DNA of 64,000 nucleotides, from NCBI GenBank assembly GCA_029262855.1, contig JAJCYP010000054.1, positions 1 to 64,000 on the forward strand, given 5' to 3'. This document shows, in pieces, positions 9,938 through 18,296 of this stretch. Source of the DNA: Bacteroidota bacterium (GTDB taxonomy: Bacteria; Bacteroidota; Rhodothermia; Rhodothermales; UBA10348). A program made the position numbers and the translations under genes. Position 1 is the first letter of the stretch. Every line of letters begins with the position of its first letter. The notes beneath the pieces were generated by a model that did no database searches, was not told where the DNA came from, and saw only the letters and a program-made list of their open reading frames with translations.

Positions 9938-10321
9938 CTAGTTGGCCGCCGCCCGCAGGTCGAATCGAGGAATGTTGACCTTGAACCGGCTCCCGTACTC
10001 GCGCTCCATGAGGTACGTGCCTTCCATGGCACCCTCGAAGGTCTCGATAATGCAGAAGGAGTTGTATTCGTGAGACTCACCTGGGCTGATCACCGGGGTC
10101 TTCCCGACCACACCTTCTCCCTCCACTTCCTGCACCCGACCCTTTGAGTCCTGGATGTGCCAATGTCGGCGTAGTAGCTGCACCTCCGCGGTCCCTTCGT
10201 TCTGAATGCGAACGAAGTAGCCAAAGACAAATCGCTTGTTCAGCACGTCAGACTGACCGTCCAGATAGACCGGACGGACCGTGACGGTGATGTCTTCAGT
10301 TGTTGCGACGTAGGGGACCAT
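9938..10321 (-). CDS. apaG: ApaG protein
   Basis: A 127-residue ApaG of full family length, forming an immunoglobulin-like beta sandwich. Typical sequence includes ITVTVRPVYL at the start, FGYFVRIQNEGTAEVQLLRR, GEGVVGKTPVISPGESHEYN and GTYLMEREYGSRFKV. ApaG has been linked to divalent cation phenotypes, and the domain also occurs in eukaryotic F-box and polymerase-delta-interacting proteins. Its biochemical role remains unclear. It lies between a BtpA-like gene and the S10 peptidase, with nothing to suggest a specific partner. Confidence 0.92.
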   Translation of the reverse strand: MVPYVATTEDITVTVRPVYLDGQSDVLNKRFVFGYFVRIQNEGTAEVQLLRRHWHIQDSKGRVQEVEGEGVVGKTPVISPGESHEYNSFCIIETFEGAMEGTYLMEREYGSRFKVNIPRFDLRAAAN

Positions 10322-10410
10322 GTTTCGACCGATTGGCTCGGACTAACTCCGTCCCGAGGAGTGAGGATCCGTCCCTGGGCCGCAATCAACTTCGATTGTC
10401 AAGCTCTGTC

Positions 10411-11247
10411 TCAGGACTTGCCTGCGGGCACGTCCGCTCTGACCCTCTTTGCGGCCTCGACCACAACACCCACACACGTGTCGCAAACCGGGGCGTCCCA
10501 GTGACCATTCTCCTTCATGGCCGAGCCGATGATGAAGCCATCCGCGAACGGCGCGAATTCCTCCAGGTTGTCGGCTGAGAGTCCACTTCCAATGAGAATG
10601 GGAAGCTCGGAGGCGTGCCTGACGGACACAAGGTCGTCCGGGTCCGGAGCGGTTCCCGTGTGGGAACCCGTCACGATGAGGGCATCCGAACGGTGCAGGG
10701 TCATTCCGTAGGCGATGTCTCCGATGTCCAGGTCTGCGGTGAGCGCGTGGGATGCGTGCTTCTTCTGGATGTCGGTGAAAATGGGAATGTGATCCGCTCC
10801 GATCATGTGTCGGTAGCGAATCGATTCCCCCGCACATGCCTGGGCCAGGCCCTTGTCGGAGATATGGGCGTAGGTCCAGCCCTCGGCACGAATAAAGTCG
10901 CATCCGGCCGCCAGAGCAACCGCCAGTGCCGTACGGTTACCCTGAAATAGAATCTGTATACCAACCGGGAGCCGGCTGGCGCGCCGCTTGACGGCCCGCG
11001 CCACGCGGGTCATGAACGCCGCCACCTCCGGTCCCATCTCTCGCTCATGCACACACGGAAAGTCGTGCATATTCTCGATGATGATGCCGTCGACTCCGCC
11101 TTCGACATACGCTTCCGCCTCCGCGAAAGCCCGGTCAACGGCGCTGTCAACACAAAAGAAGCCGGGGACGCCCGGACTTGGACCGGTGTGGATCACCCCG
11201 ATGACGGGACGCTCCATGGGAAATAGATCGTAAAAATCCTTCTGCAT
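10411..11247 (-). CDS. BtpA/SgcQ-family TIM-barrel protein
   Basis: From the ATG at 11247 (MQKDFYDLFPMERPVIGVIH) the product is 278 residues. Family features are VIGVIHTGPSPG at the N-terminus, EGGVDGIIIENMHDFPC, the barrel strand FIRAEGWTYAHISDKG, DALIVTGSHTG, and the phosphate-binding-like LIGSGLSADNLEEF followed by DGFIIGSAMKENG. BtpA was first tied to photosystem I accumulation in cyanobacteria. Homologues in heterotrophs are of unknown or sugar-related function. A nucleoside or sugar-phosphate enzyme activity is possible but unproven. The longer frame to 11289 adds 14 basic residues and is not favoured. Confidence 0.82.
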   Translation of the reverse strand: MQKDFYDLFPMERPVIGVIHTGPSPGVPGFFCVDSAVDRAFAEAEAYVEGGVDGIIIENMHDFPCVHEREMGPEVAAFMTRVARAVKRRASRLPVGIQILFQGNRTALAVALAAGCDFIRAEGWTYAHISDKGLAQACAGESIRYRHMIGADHIPIFTDIQKKHASHALTADLDIGDIAYGMTLHRSDALIVTGSHTGTAPDPDDLVSVRHASELPILIGSGLSADNLEEFAPFADGFIIGSAMKENGHWDAPVCDTCVGVVVEAAKRVRADVPAGKS

Positions 11248-11313
11248 GCGCCGGGGTGGGTGGGGCGAGTAACGGTGGGTTCTCCCCATAAGCCGATTCG
11301 GGTTCCCTGTTCC

Positions 11314-12303
11314 TTAGATGGCGGCCAGAAACGGCAGCAAGGCCAGGCCTCCGAGCATCATGAGCTTGGCCAGCTGGCTTACGCGGCGGAACACAGGCTC
11401 GGCTGGAACCAGGTTGGGGGGCGGTTCCGAGGCGCCGAAGCCGGCGATGGCTCGGAGCTGGTAGACCGCGATACCCGCCGGGAGGCCCACCCCAACTCCA
11501 GCGATGAGCCAGGGCATGACACCAGCGCCCCACCAGAAAAGGAAAACAGGAAGACCAATCAGGAGAGTGAACAGGTCTCCCAACGCCAGCCGCAGCGCTG
11601 CGCGTGGTCGGACTACCGCCAGCGTCTTGCATCCGAATACCTCATCGCCCTCGATATCTTCGAGATCCTTGATGACCTCCCTGAAGACGGAGGCCAGAAA
11701 AGCGAACAGGGCGAAGGCCCAAAGCAGCGTTCCGACTCGCGTCAGCGCGTCGGTGGCCAAAGCTGGCCGGTCCGCGTAATAGACCAAGAGCGGGATGGCG
11801 GCAGAAAGGACGGACACGGCCAGATTTCCCAGGACCGGCCGGCATTTCAGTCCGAATGCGTAGGCCAACAGAAGGCCACCCGCGGCCGGGAATATGACCT
11901 GCCACCACTCGAAGCCGGCGGTCCACAGGAGAGGAAACAGCGACAGGGCAGCCATCACCATGAGAGTGGCGGCGAGTTGGTTGGCCGCGGCTGGCGAGAG
12001 GTGGACGCCGACAAAGACCTGCCCCGGCCGATTGATTTCGTCCATCTCCTGATCGGCGAGGTCATTGCCCACGTAGCCTGCCGCTGCAATCAGGATGGTG
12101 CTCAGAATCATGCCCGAGAATTCCAGCGCACCGACCCCGAAGACGTCCGTGATCGCCAGGGACGGAGCCACGACGTAGACCCTGATCAGAAGCATGGTTG
12201 CGCCGATGATCATCAGATTGGGCCAACGAAGGAATCGGGCCCATCGAGCGAGGGACTCAATGGAAGCGCCTGCCGAACTGCGTAAAGGGGGAGATTCCTG
12301 CAA
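11314..12303 (-). CDS. UbiA-family prenyltransferase, geranylgeranylglyceryl-phosphate synthase-like
   Basis: A 329-residue polytopic membrane protein with about 8-9 hydrophobic segments. It carries the two Asp-rich Mg-diphosphate motifs of UbiA enzymes: GNDLADQEMDEINRPG after the second helix and KDLEDIEGDEVFGCKTLAV in the middle. The second motif resembles the GGGP/digeranylgeranyl-type and protoheme/chlorophyll subgroups, so the acceptor is uncertain. It could serve lipid, quinone or carotenoid-type prenylation. The first 17 residues precede the family-like start, so a later start is possible. It is transcribed divergently from korA and precedes the BtpA-like gene. Confidence 0.8.
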   Translation of the reverse strand: MQESPPLRSSAGASIESLARWARFLRWPNLMIIGATMLLIRVYVVAPSLAITDVFGVGALEFSGMILSTILIAAAGYVGNDLADQEMDEINRPGQVFVGVHLSPAAANQLAATLMVMAALSLFPLLWTAGFEWWQVIFPAAGGLLLAYAFGLKCRPVLGNLAVSVLSAAIPLLVYYADRPALATDALTRVGTLLWAFALFAFLASVFREVIKDLEDIEGDEVFGCKTLAVVRPRAALRLALGDLFTLLIGLPVFLFWWGAGVMPWLIAGVGVGLPAGIAVYQLRAIAGFGASEPPPNLVPAEPVFRRVSQLAKLMMLGGLALLPFLAAI

Positions 12304-12449
12304 GAAAAAAGCCGTTCAACCATCCGGAACAATCGGTCCTCAAGATCGAACGTTACATCGCAACAGGGAAACCGCTATCATCTGCGGCGAGACCGATTCT
12401 GACGACTTCACATAAATCCGCCCTGCCTCAGGGTACGCGGGAAGAGTCC

Positions 12450-14309
12450 ATGGCTCCAAAGACCGTCGAGTCCATAGCCGAAGCCACCATTCTGTTTGCT
12501 GGCGATTCGGGTGATGGCATGCAGCTGACGGGGTCGCAGTTTACGCTGGCAACGGCGTATGCGATGAATGATCTGGCGACGCTGCCGGACTTCCCGGCTG
12601 AAATCCGGGCCCCTGCCGGTACCACCTATGGAGTGAGTGGCTTCCAGCTCCATTTCGGTTCCGTCAACATTCAGACGCCCGGCGACGAGGTGGACCTGCT
12701 TGTGGCCATGAACCCGGCTGCGCTGAAGGTCAATCTGGAGCGGGTCCGCAAAGGGGGCTCCGTTCTGGTGAACACAAGTGCCTTCGAGAAGCGCTCTCTG
12801 GATCTGGCAGGCTACGAGGAGGACCCCCTCGAGAACGATTCGCTCGATGGCTACCAGGTCATCCGTGTCGAGCTGACCAAGCTGACCCGTGAGGCTCTGA
12901 AGGACTCCCCCCTCAACCAGAAAGAGATCGACCGCTCCAAGAATATGTTCGCGCTCGGGCTGGCCCTGTGGCTCTACTCGCGTCCGGTCGACCCCGCGCA
13001 ACGCTGGATCTCACAGAAGTTTGCCAAGAAGCCCGCCATCATGGAGGCCAACCTCCATCTCCTGAAGAAGGGATACCACTACGGGGAGACCACCGAGCAG
13101 TTTGTCTCTCGGTTCGAAGTGGATCCGGCTTCGCTTGAGCCCGGCCGGTACCGCGCCATACAAGGCGTCCATGCGCTTGCTTTGGGGTTGCTGGCGGCGT
13201 CGGTCGAATCCGGTCTTCCCTTGTTCTACGGATCCTACCCGATCACGCCGGCCTCCGATTTGCTCCACACCCTGAGCCGCTACAAGCACTTCGGGGTCAT
13301 GACTTTTCAGGCCGAGGACGAGATCGCGGCGGTCGGCTCCGCGATCGGAGCGGCGTTTGGCGGCTCGCTCGCCGTCACGGGCACGAGTGGCCCGGGTGTG
13401 GCCCTGAAGGCAGAAGCCATCGGTCTGGCGCACATTATGGAATTGCCCATGGTGATCGTCAACATGCAGCGCGGTGGACCCTCTACCGGCCTGCCGACCA
13501 AGACGGAGCAGAGTGATCTCCTCCAGGCGATGTTTGGTAGAAACGGAGATTCGTCAATACCCATCGTCGCGCCGAGTACACCTGGCGACTGTTTCGAGGC
13601 CGCCTACGAAGCAGCCCGCATTGCCGTCACCTACATGACGCCGGTTATACTGCTTTCTGACGGCTATTTGGCCAACGGGTCTGCGCCGTGGCTCATCCCG
13701 GACGTGTCCAAGCTGCCTCCTTTCCCGGTCCAGTTCGCGAAGGAGTCCCTCAGCGATGAGGAGTTTCGTCCCTACGTGAGGAACAAGGAAACGCTGGCAC
13801 GCCCCTGGGCCAAGCCCGGGACCAAGGGCCTGGAGCATCGGATTGGAGGCCTCGAAAAGCAGGATGGGACGGGCAATGTCTCCTACGATGCGGGCAATCA
13901 TGAAACGATGACCCGGCTGCGTGAGGAAAAGACCGATCGCGTAGCCCGCGACCTGCCGCCCTTGGAGGTATACGGAAAGACAGAGGGCGACGTGTTGATA
14001 ATCGGCTGGGGCTCGACAAGGGGCTCGATTGAGGCGGCGACCGACCGCCTCCTCGCTGCAGGCCGCAGCGTCGGCGCCGTGCACCTCCGCCACGTAAACC
14101 CGCTCCCACTGGACCTCAAGAGCATCTGCGATCGGTTTACCCACCTGGTGGTGCCCGAACTCAACAACGGCCAGATGGTCCGCATCCTGCGTGATCGCTT
14201 CCTGCTTCCTTTCCAATCCCTGACCAAAATCCAGGGCCGGCCTTTCCCGGCAGGTGAAATCGTTTCCTTCGTGGAGTCGATGATAGACGGACACACAGAC
14301 AATGGCTGA
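12450..14309 (+). CDS. korA: 2-oxoacid:ferredoxin oxidoreductase, gamma-alpha fusion subunit
   Basis: A 619-residue subunit of the KorAB/2-oxoacid:acceptor type. The N-terminal gamma domain spans about residues 1-190 (ILFAGDSGDGMQLTGSQF). It is fused to the alpha (pyrimidine-binding) domain, which starts near FYGSYPITPASDLLHTLSR, with FQAEDEIAAVGSAIGAAFGG, TGTSGPGVALKAEAIGLAHI and MQRGGPSTGLPTKTEQSDLL. A transketolase C-terminal-like domain follows (LIIGWGSTRGSIEAA). With KorB it should oxidise 2-oxoglutarate (or pyruvate) to acyl-CoA with ferredoxin as acceptor. It overlaps korB by 8 bases, indicating coupled translation. Confidence 0.93.
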   Translation: MAPKTVESIAEATILFAGDSGDGMQLTGSQFTLATAYAMNDLATLPDFPAEIRAPAGTTYGVSGFQLHFGSVNIQTPGDEVDLLVAMNPAALKVNLERVRKGGSVLVNTSAFEKRSLDLAGYEEDPLENDSLDGYQVIRVELTKLTREALKDSPLNQKEIDRSKNMFALGLALWLYSRPVDPAQRWISQKFAKKPAIMEANLHLLKKGYHYGETTEQFVSRFEVDPASLEPGRYRAIQGVHALALGLLAASVESGLPLFYGSYPITPASDLLHTLSRYKHFGVMTFQAEDEIAAVGSAIGAAFGGSLAVTGTSGPGVALKAEAIGLAHIMELPMVIVNMQRGGPSTGLPTKTEQSDLLQAMFGRNGDSSIPIVAPSTPGDCFEAAYEAARIAVTYMTPVILLSDGYLANGSAPWLIPDVSKLPPFPVQFAKESLSDEEFRPYVRNKETLARPWAKPGTKGLEHRIGGLEKQDGTGNVSYDAGNHETMTRLREEKTDRVARDLPPLEVYGKTEGDVLIIGWGSTRGSIEAATDRLLAAGRSVGAVHLRHVNPLPLDLKSICDRFTHLVVPELNNGQMVRILRDRFLLPFQSLTKIQGRPFPAGEIVSFVESMIDGHTDNG

Positions 14310-15504
14310 CGACAAGAAGCCCGCCGGACGCAAGCCTACGTTGCCGCCGGGGATGAAGAAGCCCGCCGGCCCAGCAGTTGCAGGATCGAAGCTGCCCCCG
14401 GGATCCAAGCGGTCCCCGGGATCAAAGCTGCCCCCGGGCAAGCGCCCGCCTGGTGCCAAGCGCCCGCCCGGTGCCCCCGCGGGACCTGGCGGCGATGGCG
14501 CGACTGCGCTCACACGCGCCGACTTCTCCACCGATCAGGACGTTCGTTGGTGCCCGGGATGCGGCGACTACGCGATTCTCGCCACCGTCCAGCGGTTGAT
14601 GCCGGAGATCGATACGCCCAAGGAAAACGTGGTATTCATCAGTGGGATCGGTTGTTCAAGCCGGTTTCCGTACTACATGAAGACGTACGGCATGCACTCC
14701 ATCCACGGACGTGCCCCGACCATTGCCACGGGGCTGAAGGCTTCACGGCCGGAACTGGACGTTTGGATTGTCACCGGTGATGGGGATGGCCTCTCGATTG
14801 GCGGGAATCACCTCATCCATCTGATGCGGCGCAACGTCAATGTGCAGTTGCTCCTGTTCAACAACCAAATTTATGGTCTGACCAAAGGGCAGTACAGCCC
14901 GACGTCCGAGACCGGGAAGGTCACCAAGAGCACGCCATTCGGATCCATCGACCATCCCTTCAATCCGTCGGCACTGGTTCTCGGAGCCGACGCCACGTTT
15001 GTGGGGAGGACCATGGATCGCGACCCGAAGCACATGAAGATCATGCTTCGGGCAGCGCATGACCACCGGGGCACCGGCTTCCTGGAGATCTATCAGAACT
15101 GCAACATCTTCAACGACGGTGCCTTCTTCGAGTACACAGAGAAGGCCACCAAGGCGGACCGTTCGGTCTTTGTGGAGCACGGGAAGCCGCTGGTCTTTGC
15201 CGGAGGCAGCAAGGGAATCCGTGTAAACGGGTTCAAACTTGAGGAAATCGATCTGGAGGGCGGCAAGTGGTCCGCTGACGACTGCCTCATCCACGACGAA
15301 TCGAGTGTGGAACTGGCTGGACTGATCGGGCGCATGTTCAGGAGTGACAGCCTTCCCCAGCCCTTCGGCGTCTTCTATCGCGTCTCGCGTCCGACCTACG
15401 AGGATCAGCTGCACGCCCAGATCAAGGACGTGGTCGATCGTCGTGGAAAGGGAAAACTCGAAGAACTTCTCAATATGGGGGACACCTGGGAGGTATCCGG
15501 GTAG
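14302..15504 (+). CDS. korB: 2-oxoacid:ferredoxin oxidoreductase, beta subunit
   Basis: The thiamine-diphosphate-binding subunit partnering KorA, 400 residues. Residues about 75 onward are a normal Kor beta chain: VRWCPGCGDYAIL, FISGIGCSSRFPYYM, the TPP-Mg motif GDGDGLSIGGNH and NNQIYGLTKGQYSPT. No 4Fe-4S ferredoxin domain is seen, so electrons probably leave via a cluster bound by conserved Cys in this chain and a separate ferredoxin. The first ~65 residues are an unusual basic Pro/Gly-rich tail made of KLPPGSK, KRPPGAK and KRPPGAP-like units, which may be disordered. No pairing with delta or gamma subunit genes is seen nearby. Confidence 0.92.
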   Translation: MADDKKPAGRKPTLPPGMKKPAGPAVAGSKLPPGSKRSPGSKLPPGKRPPGAKRPPGAPAGPGGDGATALTRADFSTDQDVRWCPGCGDYAILATVQRLMPEIDTPKENVVFISGIGCSSRFPYYMKTYGMHSIHGRAPTIATGLKASRPELDVWIVTGDGDGLSIGGNHLIHLMRRNVNVQLLLFNNQIYGLTKGQYSPTSETGKVTKSTPFGSIDHPFNPSALVLGADATFVGRTMDRDPKHMKIMLRAAHDHRGTGFLEIYQNCNIFNDGAFFEYTEKATKADRSVFVEHGKPLVFAGGSKGIRVNGFKLEEIDLEGGKWSADDCLIHDESSVELAGLIGRMFRSDSLPQPFGVFYRVSRPTYEDQLHAQIKDVVDRRGKGKLEELLNMGDTWEVSG

Positions 15505-15566
15505 GAACGTTCTTGCCGATGTTGGTTGGAAGGCCTACATTTTGAAGCTCTACCAAAACCAGACGG

Positions 15567-15583
15567 GCGCCATGCGATGGCGC
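15567..15583 (+). promoter_or_regulatory. Hairpin in the bL31 leader
   Basis: GCGCCAT (15567-15573) and ATGGCGC (15577-15583) form a perfect 7-bp stem with a GCG triloop. It ends 11 bases before the bL31 ATG, close enough to affect ribosome loading. Autogenous control by bL31 through leader RNA is known in other phyla. Here it is only a candidate. Confidence 0.35.
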
Positions 15584-15594
15584 GCAATCAGGAT

Positions 15595-15801
15595 ATGAAG
15601 AAGGACACGCACCCCGAATACCACCTGTTGACGGTGCAGCTTGCTGACGGTACCTCGTTCGAGACGCGTTCGACCATGAAGGCCGAGGAGTATCGTTCGG
15701 AAGTTGATTCCACGAATCACCCGTTCTATACAGGCAAGCGCCAGTATGTGGACACGGCAGGTCGTGTGGAGAAGTTCAGGCGTCGTTACGGCAAGAAGTA
15801 G
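15595..15801 (+). CDS. rpmE: 50S ribosomal protein bL31
   Basis: The 68-residue product begins MKKDTHPEYHLLTVQLADG and ends NHPFYTGKRQYVDTAGRVEKFRRRYGKK, the diagnostic bL31 C-terminus. It has no Cys, so it is of the zinc-independent type. The frame is open further upstream (to 15526), but those 23 residues are not bL31-like. A short leader hairpin precedes it and a terminator follows directly. Confidence 0.93.
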   Translation: MKKDTHPEYHLLTVQLADGTSFETRSTMKAEEYRSEVDSTNHPFYTGKRQYVDTAGRVEKFRRRYGKK

Positions 15802-15825
15802 CCGGCACCGCACTTACAGCCTTGG

Positions 15826-15862
15826 AAAGGGCGGTCTGCTTGGCGCGGATCGCCCTTTTCCT
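15826..15862 (+). terminator. Rho-independent terminator after rpmE
   Basis: AAAGGGCGGTC (15826-15836) pairs with GATCGCCCTTT (15848-15858), with one G-U pair, and is followed by TTCCTGTTTT. It lies 25 bases after the bL31 stop. Confidence 0.75.
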
Positions 15863-15879
15863 GTTTTCACACTCCGGAT

Positions 15880-17205
15880 ATGAACGCTCTGGAATGCATT
15901 CGCATCAAGCGGGATGGGGGTACCCTCCCCTCCCAGGATCTTCGGGATCTCGTCCTGGCGTATACCCGAGGTGAGGTCCCGGACTACCAGATCAGCGCCT
16001 TTCTGATGGCCGCTTTTCTCAACGGAATGGCTGACTCGGAGACCGAGACGCTCGTGGATGCCATGCTCCGTTCTGGTGAAGTCCTGGACCTGAGCGCCAT
16101 TCCCGGAGCCAAGGTGGACAAGCACTCCACCGGAGGCGTGGGCGACAAGATATCCCTGATTCTGGCCCCACTCGTGGCCTGCCTGGGTGTCAACGTGCCC
16201 ATGATCTCGGGCCGGGGGCTTGGCCACTCCGGCGGCACGCTGGACAAACTGGAATCGATTCCCGGGTTCCGGACTGACCTCACGCTGGACCGGATGAAGG
16301 CCCAGTTGGCCGACTTGAAGGTGGCCATGATCGGACAGACCGCCGAGATTGCACCAGCGGACAAGAAGCTCTACGCTCTCCGGGATGTCACGGCAACGGT
16401 GGAGTTCATCCCGTTCATCGCGGCCAGCATCATGAGCAAGAAGCTGGCCGAGGGGCTGGACGGGCTGGTGCTGGACGTAAAAGTCGGCGCCGGGGCGTTC
16501 ATGAAAACCCCGGAGACGGCTCGCGAATTGGCCGAGGCGCTTGTCATTGTCGGCGAGCGGAGGGGTTGTCGTACGGTGGCGCTGATGACGGCCATGGATG
16601 AGCCACTCGGAAACGCCGTGGGCAATTGGCTGGAAGTAGCCGAATCCCTGGACGTACTGAATGGGGAGGGGCCGGACGACGTGCGCGAACTTTCGTGCGT
16701 TCTGGCTGGTGAGATGCTGGCGATGGGTGGCGCCGCAAGCAGTCCGGAGAAGGGAGCCGAGATGGCCGCGGAGGCCCTGTATGACGGTCGGGCGATGGCC
16801 TGCTTCCGCCGATTGGTCGCCGCGCAGGGGGGTGACCTGAGATCGCTGGATGATCCCTGGAGCCGGCCGGGATTGGAAGTGCGGGCGGAGATAGCGGCGC
16901 CAGCCGCAGGCATTGTGCAATCGATCGACGGATTCCGACTCGGGGTCGCCTGTGTGCAAATGGGTGCCGGCAGGGCACAGAAAGAGGACGACGTCGATGC
17001 TTTTGCAGGCCTCACCCTCAACAAAAAGGTCGGAGATCCCGTAGGAGAGGGCGAAACGCTGGCTCGACTCCACGGCTCTGACCCCTCACGGGTGGCAGAA
17101 CAGACGCGGGAAGTAGAGGCGGCGTTTGGCATCGGATCAGCAGCACCGGAACCCGGAACGCTGATTCGGGGCCGATTCGCCGAGGGTGGATGGACCGGCA
17201 CTTGA
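15880..17205 (+). CDS. deoA: Thymidine / pyrimidine-nucleoside phosphorylase
   Basis: Phosphorolysis of thymidine (and perhaps uridine) to base and pentose-1-phosphate. The length of 441 residues is standard. The glycosyltransferase-3 type helical N-domain is followed by the phosphate-binding KVDKHSTGGVGDKISL. The family signature SGRGLGHSGGTLDKLESIPG comes next, then KKLAEGLDGLVLDVKVGAGAFMKT. The C-terminal lid domain covers about 345-430. The choice between deoA and a broad-specificity pdp cannot be made confidently by eye. It stands alone between terminators. Confidence 0.9.
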   Translation: MNALECIRIKRDGGTLPSQDLRDLVLAYTRGEVPDYQISAFLMAAFLNGMADSETETLVDAMLRSGEVLDLSAIPGAKVDKHSTGGVGDKISLILAPLVACLGVNVPMISGRGLGHSGGTLDKLESIPGFRTDLTLDRMKAQLADLKVAMIGQTAEIAPADKKLYALRDVTATVEFIPFIAASIMSKKLAEGLDGLVLDVKVGAGAFMKTPETARELAEALVIVGERRGCRTVALMTAMDEPLGNAVGNWLEVAESLDVLNGEGPDDVRELSCVLAGEMLAMGGAASSPEKGAEMAAEALYDGRAMACFRRLVAAQGGDLRSLDDPWSRPGLEVRAEIAAPAAGIVQSIDGFRLGVACVQMGAGRAQKEDDVDAFAGLTLNKKVGDPVGEGETLARLHGSDPSRVAEQTREVEAAFGIGSAAPEPGTLIRGRFAEGGWTGT

Positions 17206-17329
17206 CGGCCGGATCGTCCACGATGAGGCTCCTCCCGGAGCCCCGTGAGTCATGCGCCTATAAATCGCGGATTCGGGGGCGTATATTGAATTCTGCGGAT
17301 GTCCGCAGGTAAACCAAGATCCAGAGACT

Positions 17330-18100
17330 ATGTCGGTTTGGTCACGTTTCAAGCGACTCATGAAGTCCATCTTCGGCGGTGCAATCTCGTCGCTTGAAGA
17401 CCCGAAGCTGATCCTTGAACAGAACATCCGGGAGCTGAACGATCAGGTCCCCAAGATGAACGAAAATATCGCGACGGTGAAGGCCAACGTGATGTTGCTG
17501 CAGAAGGAGCACAAGAAGTACAAGTCAGAGGTCATTGACCTGACATCCAAGATCAAGGCCGGTATTCAGGCTGGCCGCGACGACATCGCAGAGCGGTACG
17601 CGTTGCGCCTTCAGGGTGTCAAGGAGAGCATGGCTCGAACACAGGAGCAGTTGACCTATGCCTCGGCCGCCTACGACAAGGCGCTCCAGGTCAAGAAGGC
17701 CTTCATGCGCGAGAAGGAGCGCAAGATTGCCGAGGCCAAGGAGGCTCTCCGTGCCCATGAGCGGGCCAAGTGGCAGGCGAAGGTGGCCGACACTCTTGAG
17801 AGCTTTGAGGTTACGGGTATTGACCAGACGCACGATGAGATGCTGACCCGCATCCAGGAGCAGACGGCCAAGAACGAAGCCCGGATGGAAATGGCGCTCG
17901 ACTCCATAGACACGGATGCCCTCCAGATCGAGGAGGACGCTGAGCAGATTCGTGCCTCGGAGTTGGTCAAGCAGTTCAAACTGGAAATGGGCGTTGGCGA
18001 CACCAGTGCGGCTCAAGGCGAACCCGAACTCGAAGTACCGGAAGCAGACGTCGAGGCCGGCGCCAAGACCATCGGCAAGCAGCGTTCGAAGACCGATTAA
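17330..18100 (+). CDS. PspA/IM30-family membrane-remodelling protein
   Basis: A 256-residue PspA/Vipp1 (ESCRT-III-like) protein. The N-terminal amphipathic region (MSVWSRFKRLMKSIFGGAIS) would bind membrane. Long coiled-coil helices follow, starting LEDPKLILEQNIRELNDQVP and running through about residue 205. The C-terminal hairpin contains AKNEARMEMALDSI and ASELVKQFK. The tail from about 225 is acidic and basic, without known motifs. It heads a cassette with two further coiled-coil genes. Its stop codon abuts a 164-bp palindromic element (18100-18263), so its original C-terminus may have been altered by insertion. No pspF, pspB or pspC is present. Confidence 0.9.
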   Translation: MSVWSRFKRLMKSIFGGAISSLEDPKLILEQNIRELNDQVPKMNENIATVKANVMLLQKEHKKYKSEVIDLTSKIKAGIQAGRDDIAERYALRLQGVKESMARTQEQLTYASAAYDKALQVKKAFMREKERKIAEAKEALRAHERAKWQAKVADTLESFEVTGIDQTHDEMLTRIQEQTAKNEARMEMALDSIDTDALQIEEDAEQIRASELVKQFKLEMGVGDTSAAQGEPELEVPEADVEAGAKTIGKQRSKTD

Positions 18101-18263
18101 GAAGGCTGTTGAATAACCAGAGCACAACCATTTGGGGCGGCGCAACACCATCTGCCGCGTTGCCCTTCCTCGCCATAGCTAAGGCTATGACTCGTCAGGC
18201 CGCCTTGCATCTGGCGCCACGGCGCTCCCAACTGGGTATACGCTGCTTATTCAACAGCCTTCT
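18100..18263. mobile_element. MITE-like imperfect palindrome with 17-bp terminal inverted repeats
   Basis: AGAAGGCTGTTGAATAA (18100-18116) is perfectly repeated in inverse orientation at 18247-18263. Symmetry continues imperfectly for about 40 bases inward, and a central hairpin (CATAGC / GCTATG, around 18174-18189) completes a near full-length palindrome of 164 bp. It has no transposase gene. The ends resemble those of some IS elements, but the family is not identified. A clear target-site duplication is not visible: flanks are TTA on the left and AGT on the right. It sits exactly between pspA and the next gene of the cassette. No second copy was noticed in the window. Confidence 0.65.
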
Positions 18264-18296
18264 AGTCCTCACCAACGCACCAACCGGGCACACCGC

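Noticed and set aside
15814-17073. Minus-strand 419-codon open frame opposite thymidine phosphorylase
   Set aside because: Antisense shadow, including across the rpmE terminator.
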